Shown one piece after another: positions 50,885 to 64,000 of a stretch of DNA of 64,000 bases; position 1 is the first letter of the stretch, and each line of letters starts with the position of its first letter. The notes beneath the pieces are model-generated. The model made no database searches, had not been told where the DNA came from, and saw nothing but the letters and a program-made list of their open reading frames with translations. The position numbers and the translations under genes were made by a program. Source of the stretch: Progne subis subis (lineage: Eukaryota > Chordata > Aves > Passeriformes > Hirundinidae); contig JAKJHU010000030.1 in assembly GCA_022316685.1 (NCBI GenBank), positions 5,835,058-5,899,057 of the forward strand, in the 5' to 3' direction.

Positions 50885-50903
50885 AAAAAAAAAAAAAAAA
50901 AAA
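50885..50903. repeat. Poly(A) run, 19 bases
   Basis: A mononucleotide run followed by GAGAGA. Confidence 0.9.
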
Positions 50904-53054
50904 GAGAGACTGAGAAATGTAGCAATTAAAAATATTACCATGGTAGTAACAATTTTCTGAATGCCTATCTAGCATTCTTATTTTTAAGCAATGCTATATT
51001 TAGAAGGACATTTCATTCTTTCAGAAGAGAAATGAATCTATCAGGACTAGGATTATTAAGTAGGAATATTAAATATTCACATATTTTGTACTACTTGGTT
51101 GCTAATATTAGCTCAGTATTCATTAGGACCTACATTCTACTACTGGTTAGAAGTTTTTTTTCTCTTGGGTTGCTGTAACTGTCGTCTTTGACCTACCTTG
51201 TATTGAAAAATAAAACAGCTGTCCCCTTTCTTATGTCTCCCCTCTAGAGTGCTGATAAAAATTACTACAAAAGCAATATTTTAACATGTTAACATGTGTA
51301 ATATCCCCAAATGACTGTGATGGTCCTCCTTTCTTAATCAAACCCCACTCTTCTGGAAAGATTTGATGCCCTCAAATCTGAACAAATTATACATTTAAAA
51401 AATGTCATATTCAGTCAGAAGCTAGTAATTTTATTACAACTTTGTCTTGAACATTTTCCTGTCAGTGTCAGACACGGCTCTCTGGAGGATATAGTGAGCT
51501 TTTACTTTTTCACAGGTTAATATTCAGACTGTTTCAGCAGCTGGTTAAAAATTTCCCGTGCCTGACTGTATGGTGACTCCATTACTGGTTTGTAGTACTG
51601 CTGTCTAGAATGCCTGGGTTAGTGTAAAATGAAATACCAAAAGGTCTTTCCTCCTAATGCTATATGTAAAGAAGGAGCACTTATATTAGATGTTTCTCTC
51701 TCTAAAAAAGGATAGAACTTATATAGAGATCTACCTGAGATGATAATGAAATTATTCTGCAAAAAGAAAGATATTGTGAAAGACATGTTCGTGTTTAACA
51801 AGATTTTTTTTCCATACCAGAAGTTATGCATTTCTTCCAATGCTCTAAATAAATTTTAAATTAAATAAATTCTAGTGTAATATTTTTATTTTACTTTCAT
51901 TTCAGTTATATGAGATAAGATTTCCCAACTTTTGTCATTTTATATAGCTTTTGTATATAAAAGTGTTCTGGGAGATGACCATTTAAATCTGTCAGTTCTT
52001 TATATTTTCATACTGACTAATTTGAAGTTGTTTGTTTCCCCCAACTCATTTTTATGGATGAAGCTTGTAAGAAAATATTTGGGTTAAAGCCTCTCTCTGG
52101 CAAATAAAACACTTCATGGCTTTCTTGTTTTGCTTTATTGAAAATTTTGTTTCCATAATGAAATAATAGAGCTGAATTTTGGTTTAACTTGCATTCTTTT
52201 ATTCTGTTATAGGTCTACTAATATCATTAGATCATTTCTGATTTAATCTTGTTGTGAAAGAAAAGAAATTACGCCCATCATTTCTCATAATTTACGTCAA
52301 AACCTATAAGGGCCATGTGGGAGTGAGAGAGTGCAGACAACCTTGCTCCAGCCCTGTAGAATTTAAGCCATGAATTTGTACTTCCTGAACTGTCTTTGCT
52401 GCCTGAGGAAAGAGTGAAGAGAGCAGCAATCTGAAGTGAGTTGTAGTGCCCATCCTGGTGAAATCTTGAAAAAAATGAAAACACTGTCTGTCTCATAGGA
52501 ACTGTATTCTTTGGTTTTGTAAGATTTTTTTTCCTCTTTATAAAAAAGTATTTTATTTTCAAAAGTATTTTATTTTCATATTCACTGTACAGACTTCCAA
52601 ATTTCCTGATAGCAGTAAATTAACATTTACTGTTACCACTGCTTGAGCAGGAGGTGCGTGTAGTGAAAACATGGATTGTAGATTGACTCCTAATATTTTG
52701 CTGATGTCTTTATTTTTCTTACATAGTAAGGTGTTTTCTGGTAATTTCTGTAAAGACTGATATTATTCCCCTTCTAAGAAGTGGATAAACATCATAGTAT
52801 CTAGTGTTCCACCAAATGTAAATAAATAGATAAACTATATGCAGTAATAAATGCAGAAAATGGAGACATCTTGTCCAGAAATATCCTAGCAAGACAGTAA
52901 AATCTCCTTTTATCTTTTTATATCTTTACTGTTACCCATTATAAGTATTAAAATTAATCCAGCTATTCACTGTACCTGTAAAAGGTGAAGAAGTTAGCAA
53001 GCCTTGTAGTATCAGCACTTAATGGTTTTCACTGTTGGTTTTAGAGTGTGCTCC

Positions 53055-53077
53055 TTTTTTTTTTTTTTTTTTTTTTT
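53055..53077. repeat. Poly(T) run, 23 bases
   Basis: A mononucleotide run in intron 1; no attached element recognised. Confidence 0.9.
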
Positions 53078-56000
53078 AATTAAACTTAATTACTTGATTA
53101 ACCTTATACATCTGACTACTCTGCTACCTCTGGATATTTTTTGTGTAACATCAATTTGTGCAAGACACACAGTATAAAGGTTGACATATTAATAAACTGA
53201 AATTATGTGAAGTGTGCTTTTCACAAACTTGATAAAGCTTTGGGTTAAAGTTCAAGAATAATCACGTGTAGAAAGTATTCTGCTTACCGTAATAAGAAGT
53301 GAAGGAGCTGAAGGAAATTGCAAATTGATATTTTCACTTATGACATCAGCTTTTATGTAGATACAGCTTTACGTATTTGTTTGTTTACAGTAGATTAAGG
53401 GAGGACAGTAGGGCTTTCAGTGGTTTTTGTTCTCTCTCTTTACAGACAGTTAACTCACATTTAAGAGCAAGCACACTATTTGAGTTACATGAATCAATTT
53501 TTTTACAAATGTTCCTGGAAGTAAAAAATATTTGGAGAACATTTCTGATTTAAAGCTAAAATAAAGCTATTTCAATAATAAAGTGCAAAATAGAAGTTAT
53601 GAATGCAGTTGACTATTACTAAAAATCTGAAATATCCTTTGTATGTGTGTACATATGGTTTTAATAAAAATATGACTATTTTTGAAAAATAAACAGTACT
53701 CAATATCCTTTGGGGTCTCATTAAGAAACTCTTTCTAATTCAAAGTTTTTTACTGTGCTACAATAAAAAATGCCTTAACACTATTTTATCTGTAGTAGAC
53801 AATATGTAAATATAGCTGTTATGTTGCCTAGAATGATCTTTGTCCCTACAGCTTTCTACTGGCTCTTTTGGGTGGAAAATCCCCATATTTCTGTTGCTAG
53901 AGAAATGGGTGCTAAAAAAATTAACTCCTGTCCTGATAAATTCATCCAGTTTGGTCAAGTAAGAAGCAAAGTAAAGAAATCCTAAAAGGGCATATTTAAT
54001 TAATGTTATTTCTAAGAGCTGGCATCTAATAGTTGAAGCATTTCTTTGTGTGCTGTCAGCTGCACAATTTCCAACTGAAGTACTGTTTTTAATTTGCTTC
54101 TGACAGACAGCCCTGCCAGTCAAAATGCGCGAGTCTGGTTCCTATCAGTTTCTGTTCGTTTGCTTACTCACTTCCTTACTTTGCTACTACCTACTTGTGC
54201 TTTCTCAATCTGCCAGATACACTTAAAGGAAATTGTAGTCTAAATTTCTACCCTAGTTTTGTTTCCCCATGTTTCTTTATTTTAATAATCTGTTTTATCA
54301 GTTTTAGTTAGAGCAGATTGATTGACATTCTTTGGAGAATGGATAGATTGAGTCAAGGTGTTTCGTAAGAATGACACCAAAATGCTGTATGTACAGTGAA
54401 ATCACCCAATTCTGTTTCTGTCTGTACTGAAGAGGAATACAAAGCTTTTTTCAGGACTGCTCCTTTCCATCTCCAGCAGCTATGTGGGTGTTTCCTGGGC
54501 AGAGGTGGAGGGGGAATTTACCTTAACATTTGTTAGCAAGTTTTGGAATTGTCTGCACTCTCACAAAGAGGGAAGTGACAAGAACAAATCTGACTTAGAT
54601 TATCCTTTTGCACTCCCAAAATACATTTTTACTGCCTTGAACAAATGTTGCCCCTGAAGAAGCACAAGTAGATTTTGTTCCTTTCTCTGGGCTTTTGGTA
54701 AAAATAGAGCAAAAGTGCATCATCCACAAGACTCATATCTTTGTGTGCTCATCTTTGTCTCTCTCTTCCTGCTTCTTTTGTTTTCTGTCCTTGAGGAAGG
54801 ATGTTATTATTGCAAAAGTTTTCACTGGGAAGTCTAGTGGTTGAAAATAAAGTTGCAAAACCTGTATTTCAGATAGAATACTATTCTCTACCGAGTACTG
54901 AGAATCCAAGAGATTCTCAGAACACATTTCCCAGTATCTGCAGCATGGTACATATTCCATGTTCTCTGGATTTAGATATGCAACTCAACTTTGAGGTATT
55001 ACTGCATAATAGCACAAAATTAAAGTGTATACCAAGCCTCTCCATGTTTTCTGTGTCTTGGTTTCCAAAAAAAGGGAGCATCTGTGTGACAGTTATGGTA
55101 TACTATAAAAAATAACTGATCACAGAGGTGAGGATATCTGAGTCCTGATGCACAACAAAAGATTTGTTTAGGTTTACCTTTGGTCCCCTCCTAAATTCCA
55201 TTACTTGCAGGGTGCATGGCACTATAGTATCTCCTACCCATGTAATATAGCAGTAACTATTGCAGCAAAACATGTACCTAGTCCTGCAGTCATTTTTTTA
55301 ACTGGTGGGTTCTCCCAGGTTATTCTTGTTTCTTGTTGGACATGGAGTTGCTGAATTTTATACAAGTTATGTTTTCTCATATTTTTTAAGAAAAGTTGAA
55401 ATACTCTAATTAGAAAATGATAAAAGCATGAAAAAAAGTGGCATTGTCTTAATTTGAAAACAGAAAGTTCAGCCTCCTTAAGGTTTTAAAACCACTATTT
55501 TACCATCAGTACAACTGTGCCACCAGGAGAAATGAGGAATCCAGAATAACCCCATGACTGTGCCCTTGATAATAATTTCACTCTTAATAATCTAATTTGT
55601 CCATTGTAATGAAGCAATTAGCTTTCTCTGCCCCTAGCTGTAATCTAAGAGCGTATAACGACATTTATTCTTGTTTCAACAGTTTTGCTGTTGAATACTC
55701 TTAGGTGAGGTTTATTTGACCTGTCATTTCAGACCTTTTACATTGCAGGAAAACCATGTTTTTATATGTCAGGAAATCTGTTGCAAGGACATTTACGATA
55801 GATGAATTTAGCTTGCTGTCATAAATTTCCTTGGTTCAGAAATAAAGGTAATATAACATCGGAGGAAATAAAATAGAAAAAAATAAAGAAAAAAGGGTAA
55901 GGAAAGGAGAAACCACAGCTGCTGTTAGTTCCTCGGGTTTCATTTGAAATGACCAAAGAAGTGATCTGTGACAAAGTGACCATCAGAAGCTTCCATGTAT

Positions 56001-58205
56001 TTTTCAATTTGTTTTTTGTTCTAACACTCAACTTCAATATATATACTTTTTCTAAGTCTGTGTGGTTAAAATAGGAACAAAAATTCCTTGTATACTTTTA
56101 AAATGGGATAAACACAAGATTTTATTTGATGCATAATATTTAAGGACAAAGTATGTGAGTATGTTTATTTTGACTTCACAGGGATTAGGTTGCACTTGTT
56201 TTCTTTCTCATATTATCTTTTTCCTTTCCCCTCCAGTGCTTATTCCTTGTAAGAGCTTTTTATGATGCAGGTAGGTTTTGTCTAGTGTAACTGTTATTCC
56301 ACTCTTAAAATGACACGGAATTCAGCAACAGATATGGCATTTGGGAATTGTGAGAAGGAAGGCAGGAGGAAGAGTGTTTGAGTTTTGTTCAGTGCAACGA
56401 CTGAAAGGCAGTTCCAGGTAAAAAGTGACATTAGGAAGTTTTTGAGAGGAGAAAGCACCTTTACTTTATGTAGAGTTTTCAAGGTTTTATTTATCTTCAA
56501 ATTCTACCAACAGATTTTTCTGCAGTGTATTCTGGGTGTTCTTCTAAGCTCATTGGGATCTTTTCCCATCCTCAGTAAGGTCTTGATGTACTTAAGGCTT
56601 CATTAGACCTTCTCAACTTTTTTGGGAATTTGCACATTCACTGAGGTAATGAAAGATAATTTTCAATTTTTGTCAGGATTTTTTTTAACAGAACTTTTCA
56701 TGTGATGCTAAAAGCCAGACAAGTTTTGATATCTAGATTCTGATGGAAGAATCCTGAATTTCTGCCAGGTCCTTTCCTGAGCTCTTTGGCAGCCTCACTG
56801 GCAGGCTGGTGGGGAACCATATTCTGCATCCTTTGACTCGTTCAGTCCCTGGTTCTTCAGCAACAGAGACAGCTGGAGCTTCCAGGACCCTTAATTCTGG
56901 GCAGCATGTCAGGCAGCTTTTTGCAAAACCCAAACTCCCGATTAAAGTGGGTCAAAAAAAAAGTAATTCTGGTTTGTGGAAAAATTCTAAATATGTGGTA
57001 TTCATTCCTCCATACAACTGAATCCCTTCTAGGTTTGAACCTTTATATATTCCTTTCCTCATGTGAATTTTGAATGCTCTCGTCTCTGGATTTTTTGGTA
57101 TCTCAAAATGAATGTAATTCTTTTCCCTCATTTACCTCTCTTCTGTCAGGGATAGAACAGTATTTAAAGAGTACTTTCACAGATGAAATATTGAAATGTT
57201 AAGGATGTATGATCTGACATGTTTTTCAGGTAAGACAAAATTTCAGCCCTGTTAGTCTTTACAGTGAGAGATTAAGTTTGACTCCCTCTCTCTTTACTGG
57301 AGACTGAAGTCTCTAAAAAAACCATTGAAACTGCATAAACCAGCTAAGTTTTCATCCTGAATAGGCTTAAAATGATAAATCGGTTTTCTTATATTATTTG
57401 ATTAAAATAGACCTATGCTTCATTCTTATATTAATCTGGCAGCATAGTGGGCTAAACTTCTGCTATGAAAACTTTGATATTATCTATACCATATAGTATT
57501 TAAATATACTTTTCTGTGTATTCAACACAGACAACAAATGAAATGTACTTCTAATTATTATCACTTAACAAGTAACCTTCTGTTGTCTAATTTAGAACAA
57601 GAAACTTTAACTCCTTAGAAAACTAAATTAGTCCCATCCTTATAGAATAGTAGAGAACAAATTTAATTGCCTACCTTTCCTTATTTTTCCTTGTCTAATT
57701 TATATTGTTAACATTTGGGGGCAGCTCACAGGAGTTTTTATTGTTTTAGATGTTCATGGGTACTCTGGGTTATGCTAAAATTTGTGATAACATTTGCCTT
57801 TAAGTTTTTTTTTTTTTAAACATAATTGCGATTGGCATTCCCCAAAGGATCTAATCTTAAAAAAGCCTCTGCTTTCATTAATTTTTGGATAATCCAGAAG
57901 AGAGCTCATGCTGAAAACAAAAGAAGAGACAAGAATAAAAATTTATAAATGAAATAGAATAGTAAACAGAACTAGCACAAATTTCAACCTAAAGTTTATT
58001 AGAAGGCTGAATCCTTGTTAATCAGTTTCTTTAAATATAATTGAAGCAAACTACTAAGTCAGACACATGGTGGATTTTTATCTTTTTCCATTTATCATCA
58101 GGTATTCAAAGACACTAAGATAGAAAGTATGTAGTTTCACACTTTCACCGGTTTTTAAGGTGAGTTTTTTTTGTTTCTTTTTTTGTTGTTGTTGTTTGAT
58201 TAGTT

Positions 58206-58227
58206 TTTTGTTTGTTTGTTTGTTTGT
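58206..58227. repeat. TTTG microsatellite
   Basis: About five copies of TTTG preceded by a GTT-rich stretch. Confidence 0.85.
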
Positions 58228-59534
58228 TCACTGTCATCACCAGAATTTGAAAAATTTTGAGACAGTTTTCTAAAAAAGGTTGAGGCCAGAGAACACCCTT
58301 CTGTTTCCTGCTTTATAACTTCCTCTACCATCTGAATTTCATGTTGGGCTATTCTCCAAGGACTGTTTTACTGGAGCAGTTCCACACACTCAGACAGCTG
58401 CCCGTTTAGTCAAGGGTCAATATCTGATGAAAGATTAGGTAGCTGCATGAGAAGAGACAAAAGAATAAGAGAATAAGGGGATGATCTCTGAGCTATTCAC
58501 AGATAAACAGTTTGGAGAAAAATGAAATTTCTTCTGTACTATCATTGGAATTTTTTCCAAATGATGAAGAGCAAGTGTTCTAGTCAAAAAATTCTTTGGA
58601 AGATGCTGAGGTTGTGTTCTTACACTTACAGGATAAGACTAAGTTACAGTCTACTGACTCTTTCCATTGAAGAAATTATCACAACATCCTAAACAGCTGG
58701 AAGATTTTATTTTCGTTTTTTTTCCCCCCTGACTTTATTTAGCATTACAAGTGAGAAATATTGAAGCTTGACTTGTGGGTGAAGTGCTCATCTACACTTG
58801 GAAGAATATAACTAATTCCCTCTAGTTTTCACCATTCTTGCTTCAAGCCTGAGTGACTTTATGGCATATCTTTCCAGAATTGCATGTATTCCTTGTTTCA
58901 GGCTACCTGTGCAAATCTGCATGAAAATTTGGAGTGCTGTGGTGCTGTTGACTGACTGTTTCATACATACAGAAGTAATTTTCTTGGAAAAAAGAGTGGT
59001 TTTTTTTCTGAAATCCTTTAAACTGAGGAGGAATTTTTAATTATCTTGGAATTTGGGGAGTGGTGAACAGTTTTGATGTTCTGAAAGCTTTTGTCTTTAA
59101 TATCTTTACCTGACATCCATGGCAGACTTAAAACATACACAGAAATTTTGGCCCAAGCTGGACTTTTCACCTTTCAGCCTGGTACTTAATTCACATCTCG
59201 AACTCCTTGCTCATCCTAAATAAAAGTTGGATTTTCTGGGAAGGGTTATGTGTCCTGATGGTGTCTTCTGTGATGGAAAGTCCATCGAGAACACTTTCAG
59301 GGCTTCTCTCTGGAGTACAATGTAGTGATGGAACTGAAGTCATGTTCTTTCTGTCCTTCTGAGCTTTTGGGTATTTAAAATCCTCCTTTTCTTCAGTTTC
59401 TATTATAAAGTGGCATGCCAACCAAAAAGTCTGAAGGAGTAAATGTCAGAAGATTAGGCTGAACAAAGAGACTTTTGGAGAATTCTGAGTAAGTCAAAAA
59501 TTTGAAACTTCCTTGTGTCCTTTTCTGTTGCAGT

Positions 59535-59755
59535 GAGGTGGGAGACTGTGTTGTGGTGGGGGGTTGTGCCTCTTCTGCCAGGCAGAATCCTGTCCTAGAG
59601 ATAGGACAAGGGAAAATGGACTACGTTGCACCAGGGGAGGTTCAGTTTGGATATTATCATGATGTGGTTTAGTGCCTATGCTGGAATTCAGTCTAATGTT
59701 GAACTTGATGATCTTGGAGGTCTTTCACAACTTTAATGATTCTGTGATTCCACTG
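59535..59755 (+). mobile_element. CR1 LINE 3' end with internal deletion
   Basis: In sense orientation, GATAGGACAAGGGAAAATGG, then GTTGCACCAGGGGAGGTTCA and GTTTGGATATTATCATGATG, are CR1 3' UTR. They are followed directly by the terminal words GAACTTGATGATCTTGGAGG, TCTTTCACAAC and GATTCTGTGATTCC. About 120 bases normally lying between these parts are missing (recall-based estimate). The terminal ATTCTGTG-type octamer marks the 3' end near 59755. Confidence 0.88.
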
Positions 59756-60710
59756 TTTTGGAAAGGGGGTTGTTTTCCTCCAAGTACAAGTTAGAAGGTA
59801 ACAGAAGAGCGGTGGGAAATCTCTGGCTTTCCACCAAAAACCTTTGCAGAGTCTAGTCTGTACCCATTTCCAGGATATCCGATCATTATCAAATATTAGC
59901 ATATTAAATTTTTATAGGCTTACTTTTTGAGAACATCTATTGAAATCAGGATTTTTTTTTTAATTTTGTGTTCATCTGGTGTCTTCTATTTCATCTACAG
60001 AACATTTAGAGAAGAGGCCACCCAAAAGGTTATGGTCATAACCACCTACAAGGAATATTTTGTGCTATGTTATGCACAAATATTTTAGAGAACTTCTCAG
60101 AACACAGACTTTTAGAAAGGTTGTTGGTTTTTGTTTCTTTTGTTGTGTTGTGTTTTGAAGTGTCATAGATCAGAAAATCTGTTGGTAATAGGGCCATGTA
60201 AAATCACCAAGCGTGTTTCATAATTTTTTTTTAATTATTTGCTATAGCTATGCCTGTATTTAGCCCATTTTCTCCTGTTTGCTTTTTCTTACATTATTGA
60301 TCCAAAGCTCAACTGGCATATTATTGCCAGTCATGTCTGAATGACTCTGTGGGTCTTTCCAAAATGTTGTTTTGTCACTTCTGGGATCCCTATGGACGTA
60401 ACTTCACTTGAAAGTTCTAGCCCTGACAGACTGTGTGTGTTTTACTTCTGTGTGATTACGGAACCAGAAAAGCCTTTCTGTTTGCCAAATGAACAATGTG
60501 GGAGTTGGGATTGCTTTCATAAGCTTGTAATACCTGTAAAAAACTAAGCTGTTAATTTTTTCTCAATTGCTAAAATAATTGTAGATTTCAAATTGTCAAT
60601 TCATGAGCCTCATGTGTCTCAGGAACGTCAGGAATTTCAGTTTCTAATTTTTATAAGTAATTATTTTCCTAGCTAAGGATATAAGATGATAAAGTAGTCA
60701 CATTTGCTAG

Positions 60711-61157
60711 TATGCACTCCCGAGACAGCTATTGCAGCAAGGAATTTGGTTTAATATTGCCAGGAGTGTGTTAAAAAAATATATGAAAAGGGATATAGTA
60801 ACACTGGAGACTGAAAAATCTAAAGGGAAAGCTATAGACCTTTGTTTTGAGGAATATGACACCAAAGAAATGTTATGACATCTCTCAAACTTTGCAAAAT
60901 ATGCTGTGGTAAAGGCTGTAGAAGAAGCTAATGTGGATGAGATTCAAAAACTTAATTCATGGGGCAAAATAGTCACAGATGTGTAAATGCATGCTGAGAA
61001 AAAGTTTGCTAATTCTAGACCCACTATTTTCACTCCCTACAGTGCTTTACAAGATGGCACTACAACTGAAGGGGTTTCTAACCCAGTTAGGTTTGGTAAT
61101 GCCTATCAACAGATCACTTCCCTGGGCACAAATCATATAGTTTGCAATATCATTTGA
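60711..61157 (+). pseudogene. Degraded coding-like stretch, family unknown
   Basis: The frame between stop 60708 and stop 61155-61157 spans 148 codons with only two internal stops, TGA 60876 and TAA 60984. Its pieces look protein-like: KRDIVTLETEKSKGKAIDLC, KYAVVKAVEEANVDEIQKLN and RPTIFTPYSALQDGTTTEGV. Many codons are of the G-nonG-N type usual in real genes. I do not recognise the family. A retroelement gag-like protein, an endogenous viral fragment or a processed pseudogene are possible. Other frames downstream to about 61750 contain further open pieces, so it may continue with frameshifts. A run of this length with so few stops could also arise by chance in a 64 kb AT-rich window, so the call is tentative. 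Confidence 0.3.
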
Positions 61158-61561
61158 TAACAGGTCTGTAAGAGTAGGTCCTGTTGTTCCTTTGGTTGGT
61201 GAGGAATAGAATGAAAAATAATGTGAAACCTGTTGAATAAAGCTGGGAATATAGATATCTGTTTATGATTTTCGAAACCTATAGTGTATTCATAGTGGGA
61301 AGTTATTTGTTATGGAATGATATTTTATTCAAGAGAAATATTATAGGATATAGCAGATATATGTGAGAAATTGGGGTTTTGCAGAAGAATCATAAATGAC
61401 TTTGTTTTGACCTGGGGCCAAAGGGGGCTTTCACTAATTCAGTAGTTGATACAGTGATGTGCACCAAGATAAATAATCTTCAATGTGAGGGATGTCATGT
61501 GAGTGCATCCTTAGACTTTTAATGTTTTCACCTCAAATAGTGGTGAAGAAATAATAGTAAA

Positions 61562-61592
61562 AAATAAAAATAAATAAAAGAAAAAATAAATT
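61562..61592. repeat. AAAAT-type simple repeat
   Basis: A-rich stretch of AAAAT and AAAT units. Confidence 0.8.
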
Positions 61593-63622
61593 TGTCAAAT
61601 TCCACAGGAATATGAGGTACTAAGCCATTCTCTTGAGAAAATAATGGATGGGCAATAGTATAATGGGGTTAATACAGATGTGATTCACTATGTAGATAAA
61701 TATCTGAAGTCTTATGCTAAGTAATTATTGATTATTCATTGATAAATATGCTGGGAAAGAAATGGTGCACTGTGCCTTTCTCAGTCTTCTGATGTACATC
61801 TTGCAAAGGTCAGAAATGTCAGGAGTTCAAATAGTAAGAGAAACCACTGTTTCCCTCTGTTTCCCTGATTTGTAATAACCCGATGTAGTAAAAACCTACA
61901 GTGGAATTGAGGAACAAATCTTTAAATACTACAGGAGATCTGTCTTTTCCCCCTTTTCTCCACAGAACAGAGATAAACTTTTTTTTTTTTCCCCCTCTTT
62001 TTTTTTTTTCAATAAAAGAGTTGGAATGAAATATCATTTGGTCCGTCTTGACAGTTAATGAGGCTGATCTACATCGGTATTACAGTTCATTGCAGAGTGA
62101 AGAATGATCTGGATTACCCTGTGGATTGTAAATCTCTTTGAGTTTTGGTAATAAATGCCTTGTTTTGCTTCACCTTCTCAATAATGCAAAAGACAGGCAA
62201 AATAATTTTTTTTGTGAATGACAGACTAAAAGGTTAATATGTACAATGACAGACTACATGATTAAAACATACAAACTATCAGACTGGCCTCCTGCACCCA
62301 TATACAGGCTGATATCTTTGACAGGGGCCAGGAATAAATATGGAAGAAGGAATATCTCACCAGGCAGTTTTATAGCCTTTTTTGCTCTATGTGAATACAA
62401 ATCCACCTTGACCAAATTCATTGTGTTTAAACAGAATTTTCTACATATCTCCTGAATGGTTTGGTTTTACAGTTTAGATATTTTCACTTTATCTCAGTTT
62501 GATCTTGGGTTCTTAAAAGTATCAAGCATAGATTTTTCCAATATGGAAAACATTCTCTGCTTCTGATCACCCTTACTGTCCTTTTTAGTTTTTGTAAATA
62601 AATTTTCTTCTTTCTGAGAGGTGGTAACTAGAACTGAGAGGTAAAGATATGAGAATACCACATATTTATCAAGTAATATAGTAGTATATTGTCTTTCATA
62701 ATAGATTCCAAAGTTATTGCTTTTGCTTTTCTTGATTACTACTAGAAGCCGATTTTTTTTTTTCCTGAAGCATAATAGCTAATTTTTCAGAGAGCTTTAC
62801 ATCTGTTGCTAGGGTTATTTTTGTCATGTGCATTACTTTTTACATACCTACACTTACTGTTGTCTAGCATTTAATTACAGCAAGTCTGTACCATTGGGGA
62901 ATTCTTTCACCAAAGTTTATATTTTCATATTTGCCTTCTGTTAGGATGACAATATTCATCCTATGATGAATTATATGCCCTTATGAAATGAGAATGCCCT
63001 AGATGCAGGATTAAACATATATTTAATTTAAAACTTTTTAATGCTTCCTATGAAGGTTTTCTCAGGTTTTTCTTGTTTTACGTACAGTCCAGATGAGGAA
63101 TTCCTGTAGTTTGATAATTTTATTAAATTGATAAGATTTGAAGTAGATTTGAATATAAATATTACTCACTTGCCTTTTAATGCTCTAATTACTGAACTTA
63201 AATATTTTTGTACTTCAAAATTACAAGGCAACATTTTCTTATTAGTGTTATACTGTAATAGTTATATATGCAAATGTAAGGGAAATTCTGAAAAATGTGT
63301 TCTAAACATAAATATGAATTTGTGCACTAAAGCTTACCCCTTTTTCTTTAAAAAATTTAAATTTTTTATAAAGTATTTGGTTTCCCTTAAAAAGAGCAAA
63401 GCTGTGCTAAGTGGAACAATTTAGAGAATATAGACATATGTGTGTGTGGTCATAGTACAAGATTTATTTACTTAGCTGGAAATCCTGTTAAAATGATATA
63501 AGTGACTGTAATTTAGATAACAGAACAGATGGAGTGCTGTTCTTTTCAGGTTAAGGTTTTAAAATTTATTTATTTAATATCCATTTCCATCTCTGGGTTT
63601 TTGTAGATTTTTTTTTTTCCCT

Positions 63623-63640
63623 TTGGTTGGTTGGTTGGTT
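63623..63640. repeat. TTGG microsatellite
   Basis: Four and a half copies of TTGG following a T-run and CCC. Confidence 0.85.
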
Positions 63641-64000
63641 TTGTTTTGGTAACATTTAGAAAATTTGGCATTACTCTGCTTTCTGATAGTTTTAGGAAGA
63701 TTATAATGTACCTACTGTGTTGCATTTGCACTGTATTCTGTGAGAACAGTGCTTGTGAAATGTACAAAGCTCCTACAAGCGAGAGGATTCCACGTAACAC
63801 AGAAATACCTACTGAAGGCTATTCCCTATGTCTCATCAGTGTGTTTAAATATGCAAGGCAACTCTATAGCTGACTATTGAAAATGTAGATTTTTTGGGGG
63901 GAGTGGGTGGGGGCATATGTACTTAAAAATATCTGGAGGTGTTTGAGAAAAAATGGAGAAATGACAAGTTTCTACTGGAATACACATATTTAGTACCAAA

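Larger units (their letters stand above)
35904..64000 (+). other. RIMS2: RIMS2 intron 1 (incomplete)
   Basis: Starts at the GTAAGG donor and runs past the window end. I looked for the next RIMS2 exon, which should begin with the IKEEHK-type segment after the split Lys, and did not find it, so the intron is at least 28 kb. Apart from the island to about 36850, it is AT-rich. It contains the repeats listed separately, several mononucleotide runs and one coding-like relic. The regions 36850-43480, 44310-48490, 49550-59530 and 61160-64000 hold nothing else that I can identify. Open frames there, such as 53758-54123 (minus) and 63128-63424 (plus), have no recognisable domain. Confidence 0.85.

Overview
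This is AT-rich vertebrate nuclear DNA carrying widely spaced exons, CR1-type LINE fragments and retroviral LTRs of the kind found in bird genomes. The CR1 3' ends, a Bel-ERVL-like LTR ending in CCACCACA and an ERVK-like LTR ending in CCGGGACA suggest a bird, probably a passerine; the species cannot be fixed from the sequence. Two protein-coding genes are present, both on the + strand and both incomplete here. They are the 3' part of DCAF13 (last four coding exons, 1736-13652) and the first coding exon of RIMS2 (35734-35903) inside a CpG island. The same neighbours occur in the same order in human 8q22.3 (established knowledge), so this is a conserved syntenic block.

Layout: 1-1735 is a DCAF13 intron. 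Four DCAF13 exons follow, encoding two WD40 blades and the basic Sof1-like tail, then a 3' UTR with two possible poly(A) signals (13699 and 14097). From about 14.1 to 34.2 kb is intergenic DNA with no gene I can support. It holds an ERVK-like solo LTR (21379-21873), a frameshifted RTE-type LINE endonuclease relic (about 23.8-24.1 kb, minus), a CR1 reverse-transcriptase relic (25.8-26.45 kb, minus), a low-complexity cluster with a 53-base A run (29.2-29.5 kb), and a CR1 3' end (30.4-30.7 kb, minus). From 34.3 to 36.85 kb is a large CpG island with the RIMS2 5' UTR, a 21-codon upstream ORF, coding exon 1, a GGCCCC hexamer run and a 32-37 bp tandem repeat.

From 35904 to the end is RIMS2 intron 1. 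It carries old CR1 pieces (43.5-44.3 kb minus; 59.5-59.75 kb plus), an ERVL-like LTR (about 48.5-49.55 kb) and a degraded coding-like stretch of unknown origin (60.7-61.16 kb).

The two genes are functionally unrelated. DCAF13 is a nucleolar WD40 protein of 18S rRNA processing and a CUL4-DDB1 substrate receptor. RIMS2 is a presynaptic active-zone scaffold that binds Rab3. I found no operon-like arrangement, CRISPR array, tRNA or rRNA gene. The long minus-strand frames in the CpG island are composition artefacts. No clearly new biological system is evident; the best leads are the RTE-like relic, the unidentified relic at 60.7 kb and the RIMS2 5' regulatory architecture.
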